DNA of 64,000 nt from Hydrogenophilales bacterium 16-64-46 (GCA_002281775.1 NCGY01000003.1:1-64000), one strand, 5' to 3'; shown: positions 7,814 to 18,568, counted from the first letter of the stretch. Notes: generated from the sequence alone by a model not told the origin. Translations and numbers: made by a program.

Positions 7814-9628
7814 TTAGATGGAGACCTTGGACAGACGCGCCTGGCGTCCGTAGGTGAGGTTGACCATGGCGCGCGACACAGTCACGGCGCTGAACATGGA
7901 GGTGAGGATGCCCAGACACAGCACCACGGCAAAGCCGCGCACCGGGCCGGAGCCGAGCCAGAACAGCGCGACGCCGGCAATCAGCGTGGTGAGGTTGGAG
8001 TCGAGAATCGTGCCCCAGGCGCGGTCGTAGCCGGCGTGGATGGCGGCCTGCGGAGTGGCACCATTACGCAGTTCTTCGCGGATGCGTTCGTTGATCAGCA
8101 CGTTGGCGTCGATGGCCATGCCCAGCGTGAGCGCGATGGCGGCCATGCCGGGCAGGGTGAGCGTGGCCTGGATCATCGACAGCAGGGCGATGAGGAAGAA
8201 GCCGTTGATGGCGAGCGCGGCTGACGAGAACAGGCCGAAGATGCGGTAATAGATCACCATGAAGGCAACCACGGCGAAGAAGCCCCAGAGGTTGGAATGG
8301 AAGCCTTTTTCGATGTTTTCCGCGCCCATGCTGGGGCCCACCGTGCGTTCCTCGATGATGGTCATCGGCGCAGCCAGCGCCCCGGCGCGCAGCAGCAGCG
8401 CCACGTCGGCGGCTTCCTGGGCGTTGGCCATGCCGGTGATCTGCACGCGGCCGCCGCCGATTTCCTCGCGGATGGTCGGCGCGGTGATGGCTTCGGCGCG
8501 GCCCTTTTCGATCAGCAGGATGGCCATGCGCTTGCCGACGTTTTCGCGTGTGACTTCCTTGAAGATGCGTGCGCCCTTGCCGTCCAGGTTGATGTGTACG
8601 GCGGCCTGGCCGCTGGTATTGTCGAAACCGGGCGAGGCGTCGGTGATCGAATCGCCGGTGAGCATCACATCTTTTTTCACGGCAATCGGAAAGCCTTCGC
8701 GGCTGGGCACGATCTCGCCGCCGAAGGGTGCCTGGCCCTGGCCCACCAGGGTCGGGTCGGCCTGTTCGTCGACCATACGGATTTCCAGCGTCGCGGTGCG
8801 GCCGAGAATGTCCTTGGCCTTGGCGGTGTCCTGCACGCCGGGCAGCTGTACCACGATGCGGTTGGCGCCCTGCTGCTGGATCACGGGTTCGGCCACGCCC
8901 AGCTCGTTGACGCGGTTGCGCAGCGTGGTGAGGTTCTGCTGCAGGGCAAAGGTCTCGACCTGCTTGACCGCCTCGGGTTTCAGGCGGGCGGTGAGCGTGA
9001 AGCCGTCGGCCAGGTCGGCCGGGGTGTAGCCCAGGTCGGGGAAGGTATTGGCCAGTTTTTCGGCGGCCGCGTCGCGCTGGTCGCGGGTGGCAAAGTGGAT
9101 CACCACCGTCTCGCCTTCGCGGGCGATGCGGCCGTAACGGATTTTTTCGCTGCGCAGCTCGGAGCGGAAATCGCCCTGGTAACGAATGGCGGCTTTCTCC
9201 AGCGCGGCCTTCATGTCGACTTCGAGCAGGAAGTGCACGCCGCCGCGCAAGTCGAGACCCAGATACATCGGCAGGGCATTGATCGACTCCAGCCATTTGG
9301 GCGAGGCCGGGACGAGATTCAGCGCCACGGTGTAGGCGTCGCCGAGCGCGGCTTGCAACACGTCCTTGGCCTGGATCTGCGCGTCGGTGCTGGCCAGCCG
9401 CACCTTGATCGAATTGCCTGCCAGTTCCAGTCCCGAGTAGCCGAGGCCGGCTGCCTTCAGCGCGGCTTCCGCCCGCCCCAGCAGCGCGGTATCGGCCTGT
9501 TCGGTCGCGCGCGCCGGCGAAACCTGCACGGCGGGCAGCTCGCCGAAAAAGTTCGGCAACGTGTACAGGAAGGCGACCACCAGCGTGAAGCCGATGAGGA
9601 GGTATTTCCAGAGCGGGTAGCGGTTCAT
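7814..9628 (-). CDS. secD: Protein translocase subunit SecD
   Basis: A 604-residue export subunit. An N-terminal transmembrane helix (WKYLLIGFTLVVAFLYTLPN) is followed by the periplasmic P1 head with YLGLDLRGGVHFLLEVD (residues ~115-132), NRIVVQLPGVQD, and five C-terminal helices including LTLGMAIDANVLINERIREE. All expected SecD motifs are present and the length is typical. The upstream spacer to yajC (9629-9723) holds the TAGGG-type repeat copy B, so there may be a break or attenuation in the operon there. Confidence 0.96.
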   Translation of the reverse strand: MNRYPLWKYLLIGFTLVVAFLYTLPNFFGELPAVQVSPARATEQADTALLGRAEAALKAAGLGYSGLELAGNSIKVRLASTDAQIQAKDVLQAALGDAYTVALNLVPASPKWLESINALPMYLGLDLRGGVHFLLEVDMKAALEKAAIRYQGDFRSELRSEKIRYGRIAREGETVVIHFATRDQRDAAAEKLANTFPDLGYTPADLADGFTLTARLKPEAVKQVETFALQQNLTTLRNRVNELGVAEPVIQQQGANRIVVQLPGVQDTAKAKDILGRTATLEIRMVDEQADPTLVGQGQAPFGGEIVPSREGFPIAVKKDVMLTGDSITDASPGFDNTSGQAAVHINLDGKGARIFKEVTRENVGKRMAILLIEKGRAEAITAPTIREEIGGGRVQITGMANAQEAADVALLLRAGALAAPMTIIEERTVGPSMGAENIEKGFHSNLWGFFAVVAFMVIYYRIFGLFSSAALAINGFFLIALLSMIQATLTLPGMAAIALTLGMAIDANVLINERIREELRNGATPQAAIHAGYDRAWGTILDSNLTTLIAGVALFWLGSGPVRGFAVVLCLGILTSMFSAVTVSRAMVNLTYGRQARLSKVSI

Positions 9629-9643
9629 TGTGGGTAGAGGACA

Positions 9644-9667
9644 GGGACTAGGATTCAGGGGCTAGGG
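9644..9667. repeat. Intergenic repeat copy B between yajC and secD
   Basis: The plus strand reads GGGACTAGGATTCAGGGG then CTAGGG, nearly the reverse complement of 6849-6875. The rest of this spacer, up to about 9722, continues with AGGAGCC...GGCTCCT, an imperfect inverted repeat rich in CCCCT and AGGGG. It carries no gene. Confidence 0.7.
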
Positions 9668-9723
9668 AAAGGAGCCGCTGGGCCAAGGTTTCCCCTACCC
9701 CCTGGCTCCTGACCCCCAGTTCC

Positions 9724-10047
9724 TCAGAGCGATTTGATCGTGCCCTTGGGCAACAGGGTCTGCACCGATTGCTTCTGCACGTGAGTGATCACGCCGTCGG
9801 CGATTTCCAGCGACACGTACTGTTCGCCGAGCTTGGCGATCTTGCCGACCTGACCGCTGGACGTGACGATTTCGTCACCCTTGGCCAGTTCGGCCAGCAT
9901 TTTCTTCTGCTCCTTGGCGCGCTTCATCTGCGGGCGGATGAGCATGAACCAGAACAGGATGAAGATGATGATGAGCGGCAGAAAATCGGCGATGCCGGGG
10001 GCAGCGGCGGCGGGCGCGGCGGCCTGGGCGTGGGCGAGGGAAATCAT
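9724..10047 (-). CDS. yajC: Sec translocon accessory protein YajC
   Basis: A 107-residue protein has one transmembrane segment (DFLPLIIIFILFWFMLIRPQ, residues ~22-41) followed by the canonical PQMKRAKEQKKMLAELAKGDEIVT and a small beta domain ending in LPKGTIKSL. YajC associates with SecDF-YidC. It lies between tgt and secD, the common order queA-tgt-yajC-secD-secF. The start is ATG at 10047. Confidence 0.95.
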   Translation of the reverse strand: MISLAHAQAAAPAAAAPGIADFLPLIIIFILFWFMLIRPQMKRAKEQKKMLAELAKGDEIVTSSGQVGKIAKLGEQYVSLEIADGVITHVQKQSVQTLLPKGTIKSL

Positions 10048-10091
10048 GCAGAAAACTCCGGAAGCTAGGGACTATTGATAACCGCTGGATT

Positions 10092-12229
<2,138 letters not shown>

Positions 12230-12323
12230 GGGGCGCGATTATAGCCGTCGCCTTGCCCGCGTCCCGCGGGATGGGCCATAATGCGCGGCTTCCGTGCCGG
12301 CGCGTTCGCGACCGGCTCCTTTA

Positions 12324-12408
12324 GCCCAGGTGGCGGAATCGGTAGACGCAGCGGATTCAAAATCCGCCGCCGCAAGGTGTGGGGGTTCGAGTCCCCCCCT
12401 GGGCACCA
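12324..12408 (+). tRNA. tRNA-Leu (anticodon CAA), CCA encoded
   Basis: A class II tRNA with a long variable arm. Acceptor GCCCAGG pairs with CCTGGGC, the anticodon stem GCGGA/TCCGC encloses TTCAAAA with anticodon CAA, the variable arm is CGCCGCAAGGTG-like, and the T loop TTCGAGT sits in a GGGGG/CCCCC stem. The encoded CCA ends at 12408. It reads UUG codons. The following ~250 bases, up to 12658, contain no gene that I can support. Confidence 0.95.
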
Positions 12409-12658
12409 GTCAGCAGGATCAGGCCGTGACGCAAATCCGCATTAACTGTGGTTGTCAGGGGGGCCAGGCTCGCTTTGCGTAGGCCGTCGTCTTGCCTGCG
12501 TGGTCAACAGCGTCCCCGGTCACATGCCGCCGCTGTTCGGACCGAGGTACGCCCGTGAGTCATTGCAGCTGCGCACTGCGGAAACGTAAATTTTTCCTCC
12601 TGTCGCGCGCGATTCATGCCGCTGTGCCAAGCTGGACTATTCACACGGGGAGACGATG

Positions 12659-13072
12659 ATGGGACTTCTGGACAGCGTGATGGGTGCTCTGGGTGGCGCG
12701 GGCGGCAATGGCGGCAACAACGCCATGCTCGACGTGGTGATGCAGATGCTCTCGAACAAGGGGCAGAGCGGCGGGCTGGCGGCACTGGTACAGGCCTTTC
12801 AGCAAAACGGCCTGGGCGAGCAGATGAATTCGTGGATCAGCACCGGCCAGAATCTCCCTGTCTCTCCCGACCAGATCAGGGCCGCGCTCGGCAGCGGCCA
12901 GCTCGGCCAGATCGCTGGTCAACTCGGCATGAACGAATCGCAGGCTGCCGGCGGACTCGCCGACCTATTGCCGCAGGTGATCGACAAGCTCACACCGAAC
13001 GGCCAGCTGCCGCAGGGCGATGATCTGATGGTGCAGGGGCTGGAATTGTTGAAGGGGAAGCTGTTCGGGTGA
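12659..13072 (+). CDS. YidB-family (DUF937) protein
   Basis: This 137-residue protein is rich in Gly, Gln and Leu. It starts MGLLDSVMGALGG and contains GGLAALVQAFQQNGLGEQMNSW (residues ~38-59), ISTGQNLPVSPDQI and LGQIAGQLGMNESQAAGGLADLLP. This is the DUF937/YidB family, whose function is unknown. There is no signal peptide or membrane helix. I prefer the second ATG of an ATGATG pair because GGGAG then sits six bases upstream, as in E. coli YidB. The gene is single, with a convergent lipoprotein gene after it. Confidence 0.8.
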   Translation: MGLLDSVMGALGGAGGNGGNNAMLDVVMQMLSNKGQSGGLAALVQAFQQNGLGEQMNSWISTGQNLPVSPDQIRAALGSGQLGQIAGQLGMNESQAAGGLADLLPQVIDKLTPNGQLPQGDDLMVQGLELLKGKLFG

Positions 13073-13116
13073 GGCGGCTCGTGGCGCGTGCAATACGTGT
13101 CTGCGCGAAGCGAATC

Positions 13117-13323
13117 TTACTGCGTCGCTTCATCCATCTGCTGCTTCTGCGCCTCCGCTGCATCCATCAGCTGACCTTCCACCGCGCGCGCCTTCTCCAC
13201 CGCCTGAATCTGCGTCTCGAATACGGAGTTGGGCGTACGTTCCTCGGTCTGCGGCTGTGGCGACGGCGGGCTGGCGTCGCAGGCGGCGAGCAGGCAGATC
13301 AAGGGAATCAGGAAACGGGTCAT
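13117..13323 (-). CDS. Small predicted lipoprotein
   Basis: A 68-residue protein has a lipoprotein signal, MTRFLIPLICLLAAC, where LAAC is the lipobox with Cys15 as the lipidated residue. The mature part is short and hydrophilic: a Pro/Ser/Thr stretch, then a Gln/Glu/Ala-rich likely helix (VFETQIQAVEKARAVEGQLM). No family is recognised. It overlaps the end of the upstream flavin-binding protein gene by four bases (ATGA), so the pair is cotranslated. Confidence 0.7.
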   Translation of the reverse strand: MTRFLIPLICLLAACDASPPSPQPQTEERTPNSVFETQIQAVEKARAVEGQLMDAAEAQKQQMDEATQ

Positions 13324-13871
13324 GGCTGGTCCTCCAGCAGATGGGTGGGCAGGCCGTCGATACTGACTTGGTTTTTTTCACGCCAGTAATCCAGCAGGCC
13401 GACCGGGCCTTTTTTCTCGGCCCAGCGCGCCAGCGTGTCGCGTTCACCACGATACGCATACATCGGCACGGCGTAGCCGCATGAGGTCTGCACGGAGTCG
13501 ATATCGAGCACGATGAGCTGGCGCTCGCCGGGCAGGGCGGGGAAGTGTGCGCGCAGTTCGGCCCAGTCGGCGTCCTGCCGGCGCACGGCGCGGCCGCGTC
13601 CATATAGCCGGAGGATGAGCGGGTCTGCGTCGAAGCTCGTCCACATCAGGGTTAGCCGACCGTCGTGTCTGAGGTGGGCGGCGGTTTCGTTGCCGCTGCC
13701 GGTGAGGTCGAGGTAGGCCACGCGACCGGGCGAGAGTACGCGCAGGCTGTCCATGCCCTTGGGCGAGAGATTCAGCCGGCTGGTGGCGGTGCCGCTGGCG
13801 GTGAAAAAAATCTTCTGCGCGGCGATGAAGTCGCGGTGCCTGGCTTCGAGCGCGGGGTAGAAGCGGGCCAT
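13320..13871 (-). CDS. Pyridoxamine 5'-phosphate oxidase-like FMN-binding protein
   Basis: This 183-residue protein has the split-barrel flavin-binding layout. The N-terminal helix FIAAQKIFFTASG is followed by NLSPKGMDSLRVLSPGRVAYLDLTGSGNETAAHLRHDGRLTLM (given here as key residues), typical of the PNPOx-like putative oxidoreductase group with SPKG and GSGNET motifs. LDIDSVQTSCGYAVP lies in the C-terminal half. These proteins usually bind FMN or F420/heme, and substrates are mostly unknown. True pyridoxine oxidase activity is not implied. It is the first gene of a pair with the small lipoprotein. Confidence 0.78.
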   Translation of the reverse strand: MARFYPALEARHRDFIAAQKIFFTASGTATSRLNLSPKGMDSLRVLSPGRVAYLDLTGSGNETAAHLRHDGRLTLMWTSFDADPLILRLYGRGRAVRRQDADWAELRAHFPALPGERQLIVLDIDSVQTSCGYAVPMYAYRGERDTLARWAEKKGPVGLLDYWREKNQVSIDGLPTHLLEDQP

Positions 13872-13881
13872 GGGCTCCCCC

Positions 13882-14469
13882 TCAATTCATGTGCTGGCGC
13901 AGGATTTCGACGAGGATGCGCAGGCGTGCGACGCTGTCGTTCATTTCCAGCAGGTCCTGCTGCATGGACAGTTTGAGCGGCAGCACTTCCGACAGGCGGT
14001 AGCCCACCCACACGGCGTCGTCGAATAAATGCGGTTTCGGAAAGCGAGCCTCGCCGTATTCGCCGATGATGTGCTGGAGAACTTCGGTGGCGAGTTCGTA
14101 TTCTTCGGGAACGGCCGTGGGCGCTTCAACGCTCACGGCTTCAACCTGGCCGATCAACAGGCCGGAGGCTTCGGTGCGGGTGCTGCGGATGACGAAGCGG
14201 TCAAGGCCTTCGGTGTCGATGTGGAAGATGCCGGGCTGCGGCATGTCCCATTCGACGATGCGGACGCGGGTGCCGACGGTGCAGGGCACGGCAGGCGTGC
14301 CGACCTCCTGGCCTTCGCGGATGGCGCAGATGCCGAAAGGCGAGTTGTCGGCGATGGCGCGCTTGATGAGATCGAGATAGCGCTGTTCGAAGATGCGCAG
14401 AGGCAGACGACCGCCGGGAAAGACGACGGTGTTGAGCGGAAACAGCGGCAGCGCGACCGGCTTCGCCAC
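13882..14469 (-). CDS. LON substrate-binding-domain protein (stand-alone Lon N-terminal domain)
   Basis: A 195-residue protein consisting of the Lon N-domain only. It opens LPLFPLNTVVFPGGRLPLRIFE, followed by RYLDLIKRAI and FGICAIREGQEVGTPA, then VGTRVRIVEWD. The ATPase and protease parts of Lon are absent. Such proteins are common in proteobacteria and may bind unfolded proteins, but their role is not settled. I chose the GTG at 14469, five bases after the ubiX stop; no methionine codon fits. It is probably cotranscribed with ubiX. Confidence 0.85.
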   Translation of the reverse strand: MAKPVALPLFPLNTVVFPGGRLPLRIFEQRYLDLIKRAIADNSPFGICAIREGQEVGTPAVPCTVGTRVRIVEWDMPQPGIFHIDTEGLDRFVIRSTRTEASGLLIGQVEAVSVEAPTAVPEEYELATEVLQHIIGEYGEARFPKPHLFDDAVWVGYRLSEVLPLKLSMQQDLLEMNDSVARLRILVEILRQHMN

Positions 14470-14474
14470 GGCGC

Positions 14475-15080
14475 TCAGTGGTCTTCGCCCCAGCGCGCCA
14501 TGAGGGCATGCTGGATGCCGAGCTGGTCGAGGATGCGGGCGACGATGAAATCGACCAGCGCTTCGACCGATGCAGGGTGATGGTAAAAGCCGGGGTTGGC
14601 CGGCAGGATCACGGCGTTCATGCGCGAGAGTGTCAGCATGTTCTCCAGATGCAGCGTGGAGAAGGGCGTTTCGCGTGGCACCAGGATGAGTTTCTTCTGT
14701 TCCTTGAGTGTGACGTCGGCGGCGCGTTCGATGAGGTTGTCCGACATGCCGTGCGCGATGGCGGCGAGCGTCCCCATCGAGCACGGACACACCACCATGG
14801 CGTCGGCCGGATTGGAGCCGGACGCGACCGGCGCATTCCAGTCGTCGCGGCCGTAGACGCGCAACTGGCCGTCGCGTGCGTTGAGGCCGTCGGCGAGCTG
14901 GCGTTCGAGTTCGCTAGCGCGCGCCGGCAGGGCCACGCCGAGTTCCTGCTTGGCGACGAGATGCGCGGCCTGCGAGACGAGCAGGTTCACATCCAGGTCG
15001 GCGGCGATGAGACATTCCAGCAGGCGCAGGCCATAGGCCATGCCGGATGCGCCCGAGAGCGCGAGGGTGACGGAGTTCAA
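14475..15080 (-). CDS. ubiX: Flavin prenyltransferase UbiX
   Basis: A 201-residue enzyme makes prenylated FMN for the decarboxylase UbiD in ubiquinone synthesis. Motifs are [19 protein letters not shown] (FMN site), [28 protein letters not shown], and [19 protein letters not shown], then [12 protein letters not shown]. The start is a TTG at 15080, chosen because [11 protein letters not shown] must be the first strand and no ATG is close by. A GTG or ATG start further upstream would add non-homologous residues. No ubiD is in the window. The LON-domain gene follows within five bases. Confidence 0.9.
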   Translation of the reverse strand: MNSVTLALSGASGMAYGLRLLECLIAADLDVNLLVSQAAHLVAKQELGVALPARASELERQLADGLNARDGQLRVYGRDDWNAPVASGSNPADAMVVCPCSMGTLAAIAHGMSDNLIERAADVTLKEQKKLILVPRETPFSTLHLENMLTLSRMNAVILPANPGFYHHPASVEALVDFIVARILDQLGIQHALMARWGEDH

Positions 15081-15315
15081 CCTGGAAACCTCAGTTGGAT
15101 GCGCACGAGTGCGCGGTTTTTGTGTTGCCGGGCAAGGCGCGACGATGCGGCGGGGCGATCCCCGCAAGGATAAGCAACACCGCCATGCGGTACAAAAACA
15201 GTGCAATCGGGTGCATAGCGATTCAAGCTGATGAGTGAGTCTGATCGAGGGCGCAGGTGCCTGCGACCAGGGCTTATGGCGAACGCTGAAGAGCGGTCAA
15301 CTGAAGTTTTCAGGT
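15081..15315. other. Intergenic spacer between the Gx-transporter gene and ubiX, no gene seen
   Basis: This stretch holds a small GC hairpin (GCGGGG/CCCCGC around 15150-15165) and no convincing coding potential or RNA family. The ubiX promoter is probably here, but I cannot point to clear -35 and -10 boxes. Confidence 0.4.
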
Positions 15316-15882
15316 TCATGGGGTAGGGCATGGGCCGGATTGTCGCCTGTCGGGTGTGGGCGCGGCAAGCGCCATGCGTGGCAGAAGCCGGGCAACAATG
15401 ACGCCGTTGACCGCACCGAACACCAGGGCGGCGGCGGCGAACACCGGCAGCAGCTTGAGTACGGCGATACCAGGCAGCAGCCACACGGCAGCCAGTGCCA
15501 ACTGGCCGGCGATGTGGGCAAAGGCCGCGAGCACCGACAGGCTCAGCGGGCCGAAATGGCGGGCGGGCAGATGCCGTGCTGCGGCGAGCACGGCGAGGCT
15601 GGTGCACGCACCGGCCGCCGATAGCCAGAAACCGGGCGCAAACAGCGTGCCGAGCAGGATGCCACCAGCCAGCACGCGCAGGCCCGATACCCAAGCCGCT
15701 GCGCGCCAGCCGTATCGCAATAGCACCAGCAGGACAACGATATTGGCGAGCCCGGGCTTGATGCCGGGTACCGGACTGGGGAGAGCGGCTTCCGCCAGCG
15801 AGAGTCCGATTGCGAGTGCTGCCAGCCGGGCGATGCGGCGGTCCTCTGCCGTAACGGGAAGCTCAATAAACGAGGGTGTCAT
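15316..15882 (-). CDS. Gx-transporter family membrane protein (heptaprenyl diphosphate synthase component I-like)
   Basis: A 188-residue, very hydrophobic protein with about five membrane segments. The diagnostic opening is IARLAALAIGLSLAEAALPSP then VPGIKPGLANIVVLLVLLRYG, which matches the Gx/HepS-I family, related to substrate-binding S components of ECF-type importers. Family members are often next to NusG-II proteins and ApbE-type flavin transferases. Here the NusG-II partner is present but ApbE is not. The gene overlaps its upstream neighbour by 20 bases. The substrate is unknown. Confidence 0.72.
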   Translation of the reverse strand: MTPSFIELPVTAEDRRIARLAALAIGLSLAEAALPSPVPGIKPGLANIVVLLVLLRYGWRAAAWVSGLRVLAGGILLGTLFAPGFWLSAAGACTSLAVLAAARHLPARHFGPLSLSVLAAFAHIAGQLALAAVWLLPGIAVLKLLPVFAAAALVFGAVNGVIVARLLPRMALAAPTPDRRQSGPCPTP

Positions 15883-16228
15883 AGGGCGACTGGCGTCCAC
15901 GTAATTCCAGGCTGACTTGGTTGGGCAGGCACAGCGCGGCGTCGCCCGCGTGCGCAAGCCAGCCCTGCCTGACGCAGAGCTGGCGCGGCGAGGGATCGGC
16001 CTGGACGCGTGCGCGCCCCGGTTCGATTTCGATGCGGGTGGGGCCGAGCGGGCCGGCGACCACCAGAGTCTGAGGGCGCGTCAACGGCACGCTGTGGACG
16101 ATTTTTCCGGCGGCGCGGATGAGCGCGGTGTCGGCCGCGCCTGAAGGGGCAAACCAGGCCCACCAGGCCAGCGCGGCAACTGTTGCAGTGCCGGCGGCCA
16201 GCACGCCGAAGTCGCCGGCCTTCAGCAT
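15863..16228 (-). CDS. NusG domain II-containing membrane-anchored protein
   Basis: A 121-residue protein starts with a transmembrane anchor (DFGVLAAGTATVAALAWWAW). An outside beta domain follows with RPQTLVVAGPLGPTRIEIEPGRARV, QLCVRQGWLAHAGDAALCLPNQVSLEL. The C-x-R-GW....G....CLPN core is characteristic of the small NusG-II family found beside Gx transporters. The start shares one base with the rapZ stop (TGATG). Its role is unknown. The conserved cysteine pair and location suggest an extracytoplasmic partner of the membrane protein encoded downstream. Confidence 0.72.
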   Translation of the reverse strand: MLKAGDFGVLAAGTATVAALAWWAWFAPSGAADTALIRAAGKIVHSVPLTRPQTLVVAGPLGPTRIEIEPGRARVQADPSPRQLCVRQGWLAHAGDAALCLPNQVSLELRGRQSPYDTLVY

Positions 16229-17076
16229 CAGGACAGTTCGCGGTGACGCACCAGCACTTGCTCGCGTTCGCGGAAGGCAGCAGCGAGGGTTTCGGCGAAA
16301 TACACGCTGCGGTGCTGGCCGCCGGTGCAGCCGATGGCGACGGTGAGATAGGCGCGATGGTCGCGGATGAAGCAGGGCAGCCAGTTTTCGACAAAGCCGC
16401 GAATGTCGGCGAGCAGCGCCATGGCGTCGGCGCTGTCTTCCAGAAAGGCCTGCACCGGCGCGTCGCGGCCGGTGAGCGGACGCAGTTCGGGAACGTAGTG
16501 CGGATTGGGCAGGCAGCGCACGTCGAACACCAGGTCGGCGTTGAGCGGAATGCCGTGCTTGAAGCCGAAGGATTCGAACAGCAGCGTGATGCGCGAACGG
16601 TCCTGCCCGACCAGGTCCTTGATCCATAGCCGCAGTGCCGAGGCTGACAGGTCGCTGGAGTCGATGCGGTGGGCGAGCGGGGCGATGTCGGCCAGTCGTT
16701 CGCGCTCGAGCTCGATCGCTTCCTGCAGCGACACTGTATCGCTCGAGAGGGGATGGCGTCGCCGCGTTTCGGAAAAACGCTTGACCAGCGCGAGGGTCTT
16801 GGCCTCAAGGAAAACGATGCGCAGATCGTGGCCCTGCGCGCGCAAGCTGTCGACGATGCCCGGGAACCGGGTGAAGCTGACGCCGCTGCGCGCATCGATG
16901 GCGATGGCGATGCGGTCGTGCTGTTCGCGTGACAGATGCTCGACCAGGGGCGTCAGCATCGCCAGCGGCAGGTTGTCGACACAGTAGAAGCCCATGTCTT
17001 CGAGCACGGCGATGGTGATGCTCTTGCCCGAGCCGGACAGCCCGGACACCAGCACGATCTGCATGGCCCGGTTCAT
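16228..17076 (-). CDS. rapZ: RNase adapter protein RapZ / YvcJ-family nucleotide-binding protein
   Basis: This 282-residue P-loop protein shows Walker A in VLVSGLSGSGKSITIAVLED, YCVDNLP, IAIDARSG, FLEAKTLALVKRFSETRRRHPL, FGFKHGIPLNADLVFDVRCLPNP and the C-terminal IGCTGGQHRSVYFAE. In enterics RapZ controls glucosamine-6-phosphate synthase through sRNA GlmZ. In other proteobacteria it is tied to the Ntr phosphotransfer genes, as here. The ATG at 17076 overlaps the hprK stop by four bases; an internal ATG at 17064 is an alternative. Confidence 0.93.
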   Translation of the reverse strand: MNRAMQIVLVSGLSGSGKSITIAVLEDMGFYCVDNLPLAMLTPLVEHLSREQHDRIAIAIDARSGVSFTRFPGIVDSLRAQGHDLRIVFLEAKTLALVKRFSETRRRHPLSSDTVSLQEAIELERERLADIAPLAHRIDSSDLSASALRLWIKDLVGQDRSRITLLFESFGFKHGIPLNADLVFDVRCLPNPHYVPELRPLTGRDAPVQAFLEDSADAMALLADIRGFVENWLPCFIRDHRAYLTVAIGCTGGQHRSVYFAETLAAAFREREQVLVRHRELS

Positions 17077-18026
17077 TCGTTCGTCCCGTCGATGGCCGCC
17101 TGCTGCCGGCGAATGAACTGTTCGACCGGGTTGATGCCCCGGCTCTTGAGGATGTGGTTGCGCACGGCGACCTCGACCAGCACCGCCAGGTTTCGGCCGG
17201 CGGCAACCGGCACGCGCACCTTGGGGATTGCCACGTCGAGGAGGGTTTCGGTCGAGGCGACCATGTCGAGGCGGTTGAGGCCGACTTCGCCGATTTCCTG
17301 CGGATGCACGAGCTCGACGATGAGCTTGAGATTCTTCTGCTGCTTGACCGCCGTTTCGCCGAAGAGGTAGCGGATGTTGAGAATGCCGAGGCCGCGCACT
17401 TCGAGAAAATCGCGGATCAGCGGGGGGCACGAGCCTTCGAGTGTTTCGGGGGCAACGTGCTTCAGCTCGACCACATCGTCAGCCACCAGGCGATGGCCGC
17501 GCGTGATGAGTTCCAGCGCGAGTTCACTCTTGCCGACGCCGGCGTCGCCCTTGAGCAGCACGCCCAGGCCCAACACTTCGAGGAAGACGCCGTGCACCGA
17601 GTCCGTTTCGGCCAGTTCCTGCGTGAGGTAGTGCCCCAGGTGGGCCATCAGGATGGGGCCGGGCAGTGGCGAAGTGAAAAGCGGGGTCTGGCAGCGTTCT
17701 GCCGCGTCGAGCAGCACGCTGGGCACGTTCTCGCCATTGGCGACGACGATGGCGGCGAGTTCGGTCGAGAACAGGTGGCCAATGGCATCGTCGAGCCCCG
17801 CCGTCTTCAGGCCCCGGAGATAGTCCATCTCGGCACATCCCAGGACCTGCACCCGGTTGGGGTGGATGAAATTCAGGTGGCCGATGAGTGCGAGCGTGGG
17901 TTTCTGCACTGTTTCGGAGGACAGCGTGCGCTGCCCGCCCTTGCGCCCGGACACCCACGTCAGCCCCAGGGGGTCGGCCATGTCGCGGAACAGGGCTTCG
18001 ACTGTGACGTGGGTAGGCGTCGTCAT
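17073..18026 (-). CDS. hprK: HPr kinase/phosphorylase
   Basis: A 317-residue bifunctional enzyme phosphorylates or dephosphorylates a serine of HPr. It has the N-terminal DRTGG-like domain, Walker A GDAGVGKSELALELI, VADDVVEL, and the HprK signature FLEVRGLGILNIRYLFGE, followed by NRLDMV and PVAAGRNLA. In betaproteobacteria it works with an incomplete PTS that regulates rather than transports. It starts two bases after ptsN and is translationally coupled to rapZ. HPr and enzyme I genes are not in this window. Confidence 0.94.
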   Translation of the reverse strand: MTTPTHVTVEALFRDMADPLGLTWVSGRKGGQRTLSSETVQKPTLALIGHLNFIHPNRVQVLGCAEMDYLRGLKTAGLDDAIGHLFSTELAAIVVANGENVPSVLLDAAERCQTPLFTSPLPGPILMAHLGHYLTQELAETDSVHGVFLEVLGLGVLLKGDAGVGKSELALELITRGHRLVADDVVELKHVAPETLEGSCPPLIRDFLEVRGLGILNIRYLFGETAVKQQKNLKLIVELVHPQEIGEVGLNRLDMVASTETLLDVAIPKVRVPVAAGRNLAVLVEVAVRNHILKSRGINPVEQFIRRQQAAIDGTNE

Positions 18027-18028
18027 GG

Positions 18029-18484
18029 TCAGCCGGACCAGCTGCCGATCCGGGCGATGAATGCTTCGACCGAGGGCGCCTGCATGAGCTGCGTGCGCAT
18101 GGCTTCGTCGCCGAACAGCTGCGCGAGTTCGCCCAGTATCTGGAGGTGTCGCTCGTTGGCGTCCTTGGGCACGAGCAGCACGAAACACAGCGAGACGGGC
18201 TGGTTGTCGGGTGCGTCGAATTCGAGGGGGGACTTCAGGCGGTAAATGGCCCCGTGGGCGTCCTTCATGCCCTTGATGCGGCCGTGCGGAATGGCGATGC
18301 CGCAACCGAGCGCGGTCGAACCGAGGCGCTCGCGTTCGAACAGGCTGCTGAAAATGTCGGAAGACTTCAGCCCCTGCGTCTGCGCGAACAAATCAGCGGC
18401 GTGCTCGAACAGCTTTTTCTTGCTGGAAAAGCTGAGATCAAGCAGGGTGGTTTCCGGAGCGACGAGGGGAGCGATGAGGTTCAT
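18029..18484 (-). CDS. ptsN: PTS IIA-like nitrogen regulatory protein PtsN
   Basis: A 151-residue EIIA-Ntr with the active-site histidine in LGCGIAIPHGRIKG (His around residue 66) and preceding FSSLFERERLGST. It receives phosphate from NPr/HPr and modulates potassium transport and sigma-54-related metabolism. It lies between hpf and hprK in the conserved rpoN-hpf-ptsN-hprK-rapZ block. Confidence 0.94.
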   Translation of the reverse strand: MNLIAPLVAPETTLLDLSFSSKKKLFEHAADLFAQTQGLKSSDIFSSLFERERLGSTALGCGIAIPHGRIKGMKDAHGAIYRLKSPLEFDAPDNQPVSLCFVLLVPKDANERHLQILGELAQLFGDEAMRTQLMQAPSVEAFIARIGSWSG

Positions 18485-18568
18485 GGGCCGGTGGCGCTGC
18501 CGGTGCGGTGATCCGGCGCCCGGGGATTATACGTCCGGGGACGGCTCGCCGCCCCCGGCGTGGCGTGC

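Noticed and set aside
15081..15315. Possible riboswitch or small RNA upstream of ubiX
   Set aside because: Only a small GC hairpin is visible; no known riboswitch core could be matched.
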